Positions 1-10,380 of a DNA stretch of 64,000 nt are shown piece by piece; positions within the stretch are counted from its first letter, which is position 1; every line of letters begins with the position of its first letter. The stretch covers positions 590,252 to 654,251 of the forward strand of contig JAJEKV010000109.1 of NCBI GenBank assembly GCA_021234155.1. The letters run 5' to 3'. This DNA comes from Isoetes taiwanensis. Taxonomy: Eukaryota > Streptophyta > Lycopodiopsida > Isoetales > Isoetaceae. Under the pieces are notes generated by a model. That model saw nothing but the letters and a program-made list of their open reading frames with translations, did no database searches and was not told the origin of the DNA. A program made the translations under genes and the position numbers.

Positions 1-294
1 AAGTGCTGAACAATATAATCGCTCAAAGTATAAAGAATATCCTAATTCTTATATTCATTGTTCGATACATGTTATTTGCAAATTAGGTAGAAGCTGGTCC
101 CTCTAGCTTCAGGAAGAGGTATATAGAGTATTTAATGTAATTTATGTATTTTAGCATTTGGAGAAGCAGGGTGCGAGAAAGCCAATCTGGGGGTTTGCAA
201 CAAAGTAAATGTGGAGGTAAGCTATTTTTTTTTCTAAAGGCATACTGCATTAGGAAAAACAAAGTCATTTATGCTGTTTTTATCTACATGGCAG

Positions 295-2228
295 GCTAGC
301 AAGATAAGTGTGTGATCCAAGAACACACTATGCATCATTGAGAAGGCTGAGAAAGAATGGTGGCCAAGGTTGTTAAAGCAAGAGGGTAAAGCTCCACCAT
401 ATCTAAAGGTAGATTGGAATAAGTGGGTCGACGAAGACGAGGAGAAAGATTCCAGATGTAAGTTAAAGAGTTAATTTTTTAAGCATCATTATTCACTGGT
501 TGGAATGGAGTTGGACAGAAGTTTTGGAGGTCAAGCATCTAATGTCGTAGCTTCTGCGAAAGGTTCAGCATCCAAGCTCGTGAATCTAGTCACTTCCCAT
601 TTTCCTGGTATGTCAATGATCCATTTTACATGGCATTCCAAAATACCAGCGTTGAATTTTAATGGGGCACATCCTAGTAGAGCATGTTCCACCAGATTGA
701 GATTGTGAGAACTTAAGCAGCGATTTCATGCATGCGAAATCACTAGAATATGATGGAGAACTTTGTGTTGATGCGTTTTAAAGTTGCTGTTCCATGATCT
801 TTTTAAACCAACATTGGATTGTCTGTTATAGTATATGGCGAGGATGATGAGACAATATTCTATATCATTTGTGAAGAGCCCCGGTCGATTATTAACATGG
901 GCAATAACGCATTTTGCCTCATGATGTGGCCAAAGTTGAATGGGTCATTGTGGATAAGAGGATCCCTAACTTGCAGCTAATATACGGCTAATATACTTCG
1001 TACCACAACCTATTTTACTTTCTATAGTTAAGTTTTTGGATACTTGGATGATTTGCGAAGTTTTATTTATCTCTCCCAAGGTTATTGGGAGGAGCAAAAG
1101 AAACTTTCAGCATTTGAAGACCGGACTATGTATGCTTTGTTATTCGTTCCTATTTGAAAAACACGTCTTGCCCTCATTCTGCACATTTCATGTGTTGTTG
1201 CAGGTTTTAGGGACCATGCAATCTATAAAGGTCATCAAGTTTTGTTATATAAAAGGGCCCGGATATTTGTAGCTGACCTTTGGGGGGCTTTCCAAGGCAA
1301 AAAGTTTGGAGCTTTTTGGGACATAGACTGCATAACAATGTTTGCAGATTATGTTGCACCTGCAATTCTGCGAAAATGGGGAATTTTGGTGTACAATGAA
1401 AAATTAGCAAGTGTTGTTGACAACCTGACTGAGATCAAGCCTGGGTCAGAAGAGGAGGTTGAAATTCGTGCATGTGCTATTGCTGCAGTTGAGAAACTTA
1501 AAGAGAAGCTTGTGGAGCAAATTGGAACTCAAGTAAGAATTTAAAGCATCTTATGTCCCTTTGCAGGTACTTGTGTAACAGTACTCAAGTGTGATTCTGA
1601 TAACTTTTTCAGGTTCTCAGTATACATCTTGACTGGTGGCTGTGGTCTTCTGGTGTATCTAATGCAACCCTTGCAACTCTTACATATCACCGAACAAAGA
1701 CAATATACTACTAGCTTCCTTGACCGGTAAAAAATAATAAAAAATTGCGCATCATGAAGCTTGGAATCGTATGGTGTTGAGGTATTGAACGTTAAATTTT
1801 CGGTTGGCACAAACAGTTATCTCTATCCAGAAAACGGCATCAAATTCTTTCCAATGGTTAAACTGGCAACAACTGGTCACTTTCTTTGTCTCAACATCAA
1901 TATTTTGACTTGGGGGCATGGATGATTTTTCAGTAAGTTGTTGCTTCCCAATAGACCCTTTGTGCACCACTTTCTTCACAGAATTTTAATTTTGTTGTTT
2001 TGGTTTTCAGAATTATGGTATGGGTGGTGAGGAAGCTGAGAGCGATGATGAAGGTATGCTCTGTAAGTTTTCCAACTTTAGATGTCCTGGTTTTCAAAGC
2101 TAGGCGTGTTTGGAAATCACTGGCCCATATGTGTTAGTAGTTGTCTAAACTGGTATATATATACATAACATCCTTTTCTGAACCTTTTCTGTGTGGCAGA
2201 TCTTCCCGAGCTTGAGAAAGCAAGCTGA
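295..2228 (+). pseudogene. HSP90 co-chaperone p23 remnant (C-terminal exons)
   Basis: Three exon-like blocks with good splice sites encode the C-terminal half of a plant p23 co-chaperone, which binds HSP90 in the cytosol and slows its ATPase. Block 295-457 reads [20 protein letters not shown] and continues to a [12 protein letters not shown] motif before a GTAAGT donor. Block 2011-2053 reads YGMGGEEAESDDE. Block 2200-2228 reads DLPELEKAS and stop, joined in phase to the previous block. The first block has an in-frame TGA at 313-315 where the family has glycine. The first two blocks do not join in phase, so a middle exon seems to be missing. The N-terminal exons would lie left of the window. 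A queuosine-salvage gene fragment fills the intron where the missing exon would be. I call it a pseudogene; a functional gene would need the TGA to be a sequencing error and an unseen exon. Confidence 0.8.
496..1714 (+). pseudogene. QNG1: Queuosine 5'-phosphate N-glycosylase (DUF2419) 3' half
   Basis: Three exons on the plus strand encode the C-terminal half of the queuosine salvage protein, which releases queuine from queuosine phosphate so that it can be reused for tRNA. Exon about 496-607 reads FGGQASNVVASAKGSASKL and ends at a GTATGT donor. Exon 1204-1532 continues in phase as FRDHAIYKGHQVLLYKRA, then FVADLWGAF, then DIDCITMFADY, the family's best conserved motif, and ends in a GTAAGA donor. 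Exon 1613-1714 reads LDWWLWS and finishes YHRTKTIYY plus stop, as the family does. These exons have no internal stops. The N-terminal part is not visible upstream; the p23 exon lies there instead. It is either a 5'-truncated transposed fragment or a duplicated gene end lying inside p23. Confidence 0.85.
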
Positions 2229-2869
2229 CTTCTATGTTAACAGCTTATCTGGAAAGAGAAGTTGTTGTTGTTCATAAACAAAAATCTAATGTAACCACAT
2301 TTGCAACAAGCTTGCATTTGGCTGTGACCTTAGCATGCTCAGTTGTCAATTTCCATAATGTTTTTGTCCCCTTTGACTGGACATGGGTTCATTTCCATTT
2401 TTGGAATGTTCCCAAAATTATATTTCCACCAACGTGAGTTGGAATTTTACATATGTTGTGGAATAGCATGAGTAAGTTACATGGCAGGTTTACATAAGAT
2501 AATACCCTATGCTCATTTTTGTATTTGCTAACCAATTTTTTCTTCCATTTATGCTGAATGGAGACAGAATGCCATTGTATAAAAGCTTAAACTCACCTGG
2601 CACTACATAAGGGAGAAATAAGAATGAAATTTAAGCTAAAACTAAGTTAACTTTTATCTCTCTTAGCAATGTCGAGAAAGATGTTCAATGGTATATAAAA
2701 AAGAAAAATTCAAACAACGTTTTTACAGTTAGTATTTAGTAAGGGGTAAAAGCTCAAGGCTTTAGAGTGTATATCATAGGATTCTTTTCTTGAAAGCTTG
2801 TGGGGGTTTATTGCAGTGATAACACATTGCTTGCTCGTGTGAATGAATAGGAGTGTTGGTTCCTATCAT

Positions 2870-3177
2870 GAACATATTCACATATCATTTGTTGTACACG
2901 AGGTCAACGTAGAGTTGGAACATTTGAGAACCGGTTAGCCCTTAGGAGTTCAACAGCAAGCATCCTGAGACATGAAATAACGGATATGGACACTAATACA
3001 ACAGTGACGTCAGGGCCTTCAGATGTTGCAAAATCACCTGAATCTGCGAGGGAAGATTGGTGGATGGGCACTGATGCACCAGCTGTAACTGATCTTTATG
3101 CTCTTTTTGAGGAACATGACTGGCCATTATTGAAATTTGATGTAAGCAAGCGGGAGATGAATGTGTTCCTTGGCAAA
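2870..3177 (+). CDS. Unrecognised coding exon
   Basis: An open stretch on the plus strand reads RRVGTFENRLALRSSTASIL near its start and DLYALFEEHDWPLLKFDVSK near its end, with balanced, non-repetitive composition. A possible weak donor (GGCAAA|GTTAGC) lies near 3177, after which the frame becomes low-complexity. It looks like a real exon of a host gene, but I do not recognise the family. The next plus-strand candidate exon, at 6496-6611, could belong to the same gene, with the Helitron and CACTA sequences between them sitting in an intron. This is inference only. Confidence 0.35.
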
Positions 3178-3270
3178 GTTAGCTTCTTTTTTTCTAAGCA
3201 GGCATTGCATTGTCAAACGTTGGACTTTAACAGTGGGTTCAACTGCACAGGTTTGAACTAAAGAAATGTT

Positions 3271-3309
3271 CGCGGCGGCCTTGGCCGCCGCGATAAATTT
3301 CTTGTAGTG
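3271..3309 (-). mobile_element. CACTA (En/Spm) terminus with subterminal palindrome
   Basis: Read on the minus strand, 3309-3298 is CACTACAAGAAA, the canonical terminal inverted repeat of CACTA transposons. Next comes a GC-only palindrome at 3271-3292 with perfect 10-base arms around a 2-base centre, typical of the subterminal hairpins of these elements. The Helitron reading frame stops making sense exactly here, so the terminus marks the break of that gene. I did not find the matching opposite end. Confidence 0.55.
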
Positions 3310-4972
3310 ATAAACAAAGTTGGATGCCCTTTGGCTCTAGATAGAGCTAATGCATCAGCAACCTGAACAGAACACCACCGTTGGCTTCCTAAAAAAGACG
3401 ATGGCAAGACAACGTCAGTTCGGTCGTCATTTTCTCGCTCTGAATAATCCTCGTCATATTGTATTCTTCTATTGCGAAATGCCGGCGTTCTAAAGTAGTT
3501 CAATCGAGCATCCTCCACTCTTGAGTACATATCTACCAAGTATTCTCCACATAGACGACCAAGTTGGATGAATCGGTCTTCATGGAGCAATCTGGTCCTA
3601 TACCATTGCAATTGTGTAAGACCATGTTCGTTCCCGAGTCCCCAACCAATTGTACCATGCGGGAATATGAGAGGATATTGCAATGGCTCATACATAGGAT
3701 CAAGTATGTTCACAAAGGTTGGTTCACCTTCAAGCCAGACCCAAAACCAGCCACTCTAGGTGCAATGTCACCGTATTGTTAACATCCACGATAGTGCGAT
3801 ATCATCACTAGCTTGATTGCTCCTTGTACGCTTATATATGCGGACGGATGCACATACTTCCCATCGCTCAAGGTTTCGAATAAAGGGATTTTACTTGATC
3901 AAGAACTGAACCCACGATACCGATCCATTGAAATGGCACGCTTTGACCTCGAAGCTTGTGTGTACCTCTCGACTCATCATATATGTACCAATGTATTGAT
4001 GGCCGGGTTCCCCACTAGGCTTAGTCGATGATATGTTCGACCTGTTATGGTTACGGATGAAGGAAAGTCTAAATCTACAAATCTACCACTTACTCCAAGT
4101 ACACTAAAGCAGAATAATCTATTCACCTTTCTTGCTAGTTTTGCAAATTCTGGTATGTTGTAGAGATCATATAGTGCTGCAGGAATAAGAGGCAATGGCG
4201 GCAAAATCCATCTTCCTTCATTGCAACAGAAGCCATTTCTTTCAACATTTAACAATGGAATTTGACAATAGGTGCATCTCTTATTCCATATACACATAGC
4301 ATATGCACGATTTATTGCCAAGTTCATGCGATGTGCACAAGCTCGCCAATGTGTGGAAGGACTTTCTCCTCTGATCATTGGACCTTCTTCATTAGGTGTG
4401 CGCATCGTGTTCATGTTTGAGCAGTTTGAGTCCAAAATCTCAAGAGTTTGTGATTGTAGAAGATCTTGTTCGCGTACTTCTACATTTGAAACTGAGCAAA
4501 TAGCCTCTAATTGCTCTTCTCCAACCCGAGTAGAATGCAATATTCTTGCACGTTCTCTTGCTCTTTGCCTTAAATGTTGCTTAATATTTCTCACAGCCAA
4601 TGGGTTTTCAAGCGTTTGAGAGTTTCTAATAGGAGAGACAATAGATGGCTCACCATGGGCTGGCTCCATAATTAATTGGTTTAGATGATGCATATTTTCT
4701 TCGGGGTTTTGAATACGACATTCATTCATACAACTTCTGTTCTCTTCGGCTACATTTCCATCACTTGCAACTAGGGACCGGTTATCTACAATGGAGCTCA
4801 TGTTCCTTCTCTCTATTTCTCTAAAATGATGTTCCCTATAACGTTCTCTTCTTCTTTCTCGATGCCTTTCCATGTCTTCCACACTCCGACTTGCATGGCG
4901 TTGTCTATCCCTCTCTCGTATTCTCTCCCTATGTTCCTCACTTACACTCGAGAATCCTTGTCTACGAGGCAT
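3310..4972 (-). pseudogene. Helitron Rep/helicase N-terminal part, broken
   Basis: The N-terminal half of a Helitron-like Rep protein, the HUH endonuclease/helicase that drives rolling-circle transposition. The upstream piece (4972-3977) begins MPRRQGF and has an arginine/glutamate-rich segment typical of plant Helitron proteins. It then carries CTYCQIPLL, WILPPLPLIP and FSVLGVSG, ending in ITGRTYHRL. The downstream piece (3713-3310) reads YEPLQYPLIFPHGTIGW, LCGEYLVDMYSRVEDARLNY and VVLPSSFLGSQRW, which match the Helitron_like_N domain up to LFIT. The two pieces are separated by about 260 bases in which fragments of the same protein appear in shifted frames with stops. The catalytic HUH/Y2 region and the helicase are absent because the gene ends at the CACTA terminus. 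It is non-functional. The start at 4972 is the first ATG before the charged segment. Confidence 0.85.
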
Positions 4973-6495
4973 TGCGATTGTACTAAAAATAAAATGTGGC
5001 AACGTGCAAGACACTTACTTCCTTTTTGTCCTCCAGTTTTGGCACCCCGTCAAGTTTTTGTTTTCCATCTTGTCAGCGACCAGAGATAAGCCTTACATAC
5101 ATGCGAGAATACGATTAACCTCCAAAAGGAAAGCATTATGTATATGTATATATATAGGATTAGATTATATAAACAACACCATCATTCGAGAAGACTAAGC
5201 CATACTCAAAGACTTCCTTTATAAATCGAGCTACTTCAAGTTCACATTGGTTTTTTGGCTTGAAAATAAGAACGAAAGCATGTAGGTTTCAATTTGTATG
5301 ATTAGCCTCCTCACACCCCGTGCAAGAGAACCTTCTAAAACCTACCCAACCCTACTATCATGTTGGGCCGATATAAATGATAGAAAATGCACAAGTCTTA
5401 CAACGGAAAGCAGCTGAGAATTCACATAAAAAAAATGATCGCTACTTGCAAAAATTCCCTATTCTGACAGTACAGTATAGTTGTTGATAGAATGCTACAG
5501 ATACCCTTCAAATACTAGAGTTAAGTCCTGCTGGCTATAATGTTACATCCTAATTGTCCTGGCTAGCAGAGATAGTAGAACTTGTGTATATTGGGGCATT
5601 GTCTATTTTCTATACAATAATGCTCGATCACCTGTTCTCTCTTATTTGTATACATCTAATCAAATTTTTTGTTATCGTAAGTGAGTGTTGGTATACTATT
5701 GGCTTTTACTACTGTTGCTAAACGTGTTCTTCTAGTAAGATACCTACCACCTATTGCCGACCATTTTAATGAAGGCCAGAATAACACAAGATCACTACTT
5801 TCATGAAATTTGGTACAAATTATCCAATAAAATTTGTATCCAAATTGTTATTTTGGAATATGTTTGTATGCTTGCTCTCTCTTTTCTTCAATTTCAAAAA
5901 AAACTTCATTTACTCGAAAAGATGAAAAGAATGTTTCAATCTGCCATTGGCAACAGCATGACCTATACATAAAACTGTACCAAGATATCATGGCTGGTAA
6001 ACAGCATCTATGCCTTGCATATATGAGCTTATATTCCATCTCTTTAGGCCATTGTTTCTTTGATGCATGTAAGTTATAAGCCAAAGGTGTTTTATCCCTA
6101 TTGGTGGAACCGATGTTTGAAAATATGATGCAAAACATATTTTTGCTTTTACTTGACACACTTCAAATGCCCAAATGCTAACAATAACAAGATGTTGATG
6201 TTTAAGGATTTTAAGCACTAGCATTGGAAGTTGGAAAGGGTACCTACAAATATTTTGTTGGTGTGATTTAAAGCGTGAGTTGATTGCTCTTTAGGCTGGA
6301 GTATAGAAAAAGCAAAAGGTGTTAAATAAACACATAAGGACCATTGAACTTCTTTTAGGTAATATTTTCAAAAAAATGACAGCCATTGACTTTATTAGAC
6401 AATCCAAAACCATGCTGCTAGATTTGGCATCATAGCTATTTTAGGTGGACCTATTATTTTAGATGGCCCATATAAATCTTGCTTTTCTTCTTCAG
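4973..6495. other. Intergenic or intronic DNA, no gene seen
   Basis: AT-rich sequence with short overlapping open frames on both strands and no recognisable domain. A TATATGTATATATATAGG tract lies near 5140-5160. I see no reliable gene or transposon end here. Confidence 0.5.
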
Positions 6496-6611
6496 ATGAT
6501 ATCAGTTTTATGGAAGATCGCGGCATCCTTCAATGGGCACCCTGGTATCCTACGGGGCTGCCACCTGAGCCCTGGTGGTACCAGTACCCCCACCACTTTG
6601 ACACCTTATAA
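6496..6611 (+). CDS. Possible 3'-terminal exon, unknown gene
   Basis: A strong acceptor (pyrimidine tract followed by TTCTTCTTCAG) precedes an open segment that reads DDISFMEDRGILQWAPWYP, continues LPPEPWWYQYPHHFDTL, and stops at TAA 6609-6611. The tryptophan- and proline-rich composition and the clean acceptor suggest a genuine terminal exon. The family is unknown to me. It might end the gene begun by the exon at 2870-3177. Confidence 0.35.
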
Positions 6612-7876
6612 CTTGAGGTGGCATTGCTAGATTAGCAAGCGATTTAGTTTTTCATATAGACAATCTTATTGGGCATGTTGCCGTTTCATATGCATAGCCA
6701 TTAAAATGCTTACATGATTGCAATATTAGTTCCGCAGACTTAAGTCGCTGTGACCAATGGACATCCCCTAGTGCACCATTTTGGTCGATCTTTATTCCAG
6801 AGAGGGGCAATGCAGATTCGCGTGAGGATAGGATTTGCCATCGGTTTTGGGCATTTTAGCTCCCGTGCTTGAAAGAATGGTTATTCATAGGAGACTGCTT
6901 CTACCAAAAGGTTTCAAGTATGTGAAAGTAGGGGAAACCTTACGGAGTTGAGCATCTTCATCACCATGCAATTTTGAGAAAAGAAGAACATATGGGCATA
7001 ACAGATACAGCCATTGAACTGCTGCCACTTCAAAGGGACATACATTTTGGGGACACATACCAGGGTTGAGAACAGGACACGATCACAAGATTTGAATTGT
7101 GTCCTTTGATTCTGAGGGGAGATTTTCATGTGCGACTCGATTAGATTAGATGAAGGTGTCGTGGGAGAAGACAATGGAGTTACGAATCACTGTCGGGGAT
7201 CCACAACGTAGGAGATGTGGGCGAGGGGGATGGGGGTGTCCAAGTTGTGGCGGAGGGGTCAATTGGCAAGGCAGATGAGAGACTCAACTACCACACTTAT
7301 CCACATAAGGAAAAGGAAGATGCAAAGGAGGGAGGGGGGGTGTATGGTATATGGATAAAAAAAGACAAAGGAAAAAGGTTCGCCTTGGAGGGTCCTCAAT
7401 CCCTGTCGAGGCCCATACCCGACGGACACGTCAGCAATTATTCACCCAACCACACCCCGCCAGCTCAGCCCGGTCCAGGGGGTGCATTTCATTAGATCTG
7501 CACCCTCCACGTAGCGGGGACATTGGCGCCAAACCGGTCAAGGACAAAGACAGCTCGACCTCGTGACGGAAAGCTGGCCTTTTACCTGCCGGAAGCAAAA
7601 TTATATTTTACTATATTTTCTGGCATTGACGTTGATGGCCATTATTGGGCGGCTCGTTAAGTACAGCCCTTGGCTAGCTAAGAACACCCTGAAGAATTTG
7701 TGTAGCAGGCATAGATCTTGCTTCGATTCTTGCCTTTTCACCCCTTTTCCGGCGCTTTCTCAGCATTTTTTCTGCCTTCTGTGCTCCAATTTGAGTTTCT
7801 TTTGCAATTCCACCATTGCCCATCGCCGGATTACGCTTTTCCTTGGCCTTCCCTCACCCAGCAGCTAGAAAAAAAA
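6612..7876. promoter_or_regulatory. Upstream region of the LOG exon
   Basis: No convincing coding sequence. The stretch 7200-7560 is GC-richer and the 300 bases before the LOG start are pyrimidine-rich, as expected of a plant promoter plus 5' leader. Open frames here (for example 7217-7495) have no recognisable domain. I could not place a TATA box with confidence. Confidence 0.3.
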
Positions 7877-7993
7877 ATGGGTGAAATCAACGGAAAAACC
7901 TCTAGATTGAAAAGAATCTGTATTTTCTGTGGTAGTAGCAACGGCCGGAAGAGCAGCTATAGCAACGCTGCTATTGAACTTGGCAAGGAAATG
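7877..7993 (+). CDS. LOG: Cytokinin riboside 5'-monophosphate phosphoribohydrolase (LOG), exon 1
   Basis: This exon encodes the first 39 residues of a LONELY GUY enzyme, which converts cytokinin nucleotides directly to active free bases in the cytosol. After a short leader it reads [18 protein letters not shown] and then AAIELGKEM, matching the conserved N-terminus of plant LOG proteins, including the nucleotide-binding CGSS segment. The ATG at 7877 is in the usual place, after an A-rich leader. The exon ends at ATG|GTATGT, the usual position of the first LOG intron. The later exons with the PGGxGTxEE motif are not visible in the window. The intron is followed by the truncated end of LTR element B, so the gene either has a very long intron or has been cut. 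Confidence 0.85.
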
Positions 7994-9022
7994 GTATGTT
8001 CTTAGCTTTCTTTTCCTCTGTGGATCAATCCGATCCAGTTATTTTTTTTCTTTCAATTCGTTCCTTCTTATTGCTAACAGAATCTATTGTGGGCTGTAAT
8101 CAGCTAATGTGATCGGGCTCTTTAGTAGAGTATCATATTAGTTAGAGTTGGGCAAAAAATTTCTCAATAGAGAAAAACCCAGAAACAATCTCTGAGCAAT
8201 TTAAGCTTCTGGGTTTCTGATAGATTGATTACAGAAGCTGAGAATGGAGAGAACGCATTGGATGTAATTACAGAAAGAAAAAGGACGGAGATGGTCCGGA
8301 GGTCGTATGAGTGGTACTGCCATAGCCAAAAAATTGCGAAGCTTAAATGGGGGGGGCTTTAGTCCTTTTAACTAAGATTATATAGATCTAAGAATTGAAA
8401 GCAACAGTGTGCCTTCAACCTAAACTACAGAATTGAAATCATTTCTGAAAGCTTGCATCAAAAACTACGGAATTGAAATGATTTCTGAGAAGTCTTATGT
8501 ATGACTAAGAACTTAGCAGAAAGAGGAACCGCAAGAACTCGGATTTTAGACGTACCTTCTTCGCCCTTGAATTCAATCCGGTGGTTAAAGGAACCTATTT
8601 ATGCATGTCCTAAACCATTCCCAAGCTGCCAAATATTCCACAGATGTCTCCATATACAAAAATCATCCTGAAACGCGTCGATGTTTGGATATCTGTTTTG
8701 CTAATTTAACCTTATCCGGTTTAGCCTGCTTGTCGATTATTCGGTGGCCTGGCATTTGACCCTTATCCTTATCCTTATTTTTTTTTTCCCCTTTTTTTAT
8801 CCCTCACGACCCATTCACGAAGCCGGAAACCAAGCATTACGGCGTTGCTGGATCAGACACGTGTTATCCAAATCACGTTGTAATATAGTTATATATGTCT
8901 TGAAAGACAATTTATAGTCATTAATATATAAGAGTTACATATTGATATAAGGTACATGCTAGCGTATAGGAGCGAAGACATTCAATACAATTTTAGAAGA
9001 TGCTTAAAACAGAATTTGTCTA
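7994..9022. other. Start of the LOG intron, no gene seen
   Basis: AT-rich, non-coding DNA with poly-T and poly-C tracts (8040-8050, 8775-8800). Around 9 kb it gives way to the truncated internal end of LTR element B; I could not place that junction to the base. Confidence 0.4.
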
Positions 9023-10312
9023 TCATCGATGGCCACTTGTAAGCTTGAAGAAATTCTTGACGTCCCTAAGCCGGAGGCCTTTGCCGAGGTTGCACAAGAT
9101 GTTTCTGGTTGATCCTCCTTCGAGTGCTCGGGCCATTTCCGGTGCCGGGAGTTCTGGTGCAGTTGCCGCTACTACTGATAGTGTTGCGTCCCTGAGATGG
9201 CCTCTGGCGAAGTCGAGGCAATGGAGCGCCACGGATCTCTTGAAGAGGACGATGTGATCTGCGTGGGTGTATATCTTGGAGTGCTGCCCGAAGCCAGAGA
9301 GTGCTATGAGGAGCGCCACAGATTCTTCCCCTCTTGGGCTAAACGCCTTGTGGAAGACTATCATCTGCCCTTGAATGAGGGCCGGAAGGTAGTAGCGGAG
9401 CGTCATACCCTTACCTGTGCTTTGTGATCCTGTGCCCTTCCTTTGAGCTGCTCCGCCATAGACATCTACTGCCAAGAGGTCTTCATGATCTATCCACATG
9501 GTCGTTGCGTTGTCCAAGTTGATGCTGCTGGATGCTTCCCGCATGCTCCTGGAACGAACTGTCCGGCTAGAGCTTGGGCCTCTTCCTGGTTTGTATAATC
9601 TGCTCTGTATTTCTTGAAACTCCTCCTCTGGGATGATGGGTTCCTGTTGTCGATAGATCTCCCTTATCTGCTGATAGGCCGCTATGTCTGACATTGTCTC
9701 CCCGGCGTAGGAGTGCCGCTCTGCTAGCTCCCTTGGAATTTCCTGGTAGGAGTAGTCAATGAGGTCGGTGTTCTGCTCATGTGCCATCAGGCCTAAGAGC
9801 TCGTCGATTCTAAGCCCTTCTTCTTGGCAGTATGGTAGGTTGAGGATGTCGTTTGCCAAAATATACTCCTCTCCGTCGATGATTATTGGTGACAAGGCTG
9901 TGATGCCAATTGGTGTTTCATAGGCTCTCCTGATGTCATCATCGTGCCTGGCCATGTATCTCTCCATCTTTGTTGCCTCTTTGCTTTCCCACTCTGGATT
10001 TTCCTCCCCTAGTTGCTCGTAGTCTTGTTCGATCTGTAGAACTGCTGTCCCCGATGCCATACCATGGTACTCATACTCCGAGGAATCTATTTCAAGGATG
10101 AGGCCCTGGTCCCTACGAGTATTGAGTGGTGCTAGATCTAAAGGCTGAATGGAAGGTTCTCCCGTGACCGTATTGACTGACTTATAGTGCATGAATAGAG
10201 CAAGGGCTGTTTGTGATGAGAGGTATCTATGCCTATTATGCCTGCAGGTCGTGTAATCAGGCATGGTTCTAGTCCTATCCCACAGCTGGTTCTTGCCCTT
10301 GGATCCTCCCAT
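9023..10312 (-). CDS. Element B gag-like ORF2
   Basis: A 430-codon open frame without stops, acidic and glutamine-rich, with no zinc knuckle or protease motif that I can see. I take ATG 10312 (MGGSKGKNQ) as the start; the frame also reads into element A's LTR, which is a later insertion. The segment GEEYILANDILNLPYCQEEG aligns with GEEHLLVKDTLQVSYCLEER in element A at 16.8 kb, in the same relative place between the H3-like ORF and pol. Position suggests a gag-type structural protein, but the sequence has no obvious relation to standard gag. The last third (YYLPALIQGQMIVFH and after) might be out-of-frame read-through. The function is inferred from position only. Confidence 0.5.
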   Translation of the reverse strand: MGGSKGKNQLWDRTRTMPDYTTCRHNRHRYLSSQTALALFMHYKSVNTVTGEPSIQPLDLAPLNTRRDQGLILEIDSSEYEYHGMASGTAVLQIEQDYEQLGEENPEWESKEATKMERYMARHDDDIRRAYETPIGITALSPIIIDGEEYILANDILNLPYCQEEGLRIDELLGLMAHEQNTDLIDYSYQEIPRELAERHSYAGETMSDIAAYQQIREIYRQQEPIIPEEEFQEIQSRLYKPGRGPSSSRTVRSRSMREASSSINLDNATTMWIDHEDLLAVDVYGGAAQRKGTGSQSTGKGMTLRYYLPALIQGQMIVFHKAFSPRGEESVALLIALSGFGQHSKIYTHADHIVLFKRSVALHCLDFARGHLRDATLSVVAATAPELPAPEMARALEGGSTRNILCNLGKGLRLRDVKNFFKLTSGHR

Positions 10313-10375
10313 CTCTCTTCCTAAGGCTTGGCTAAGTGTCTCTAGAGATACCCAATTCCCTCCCCTAGGGGGTAA

Positions 10376-10380
10376 GCTAA
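10376..10380. repeat. Left target-site copy flanking element A
   Basis: GCTAA immediately left of element A. The right flank at 21901-21905 is ACTAA, giving four of five matching bases. This is consistent with a 5-base Ty3/gypsy target duplication carrying one substitution. Confidence 0.55.

Noticed and set aside
7217-7566. Two overlapping plus-strand frames upstream of LOG
   Set aside because: No domain, purine-run composition, and no splice connection to the LOG exon; more likely promoter or leader DNA.
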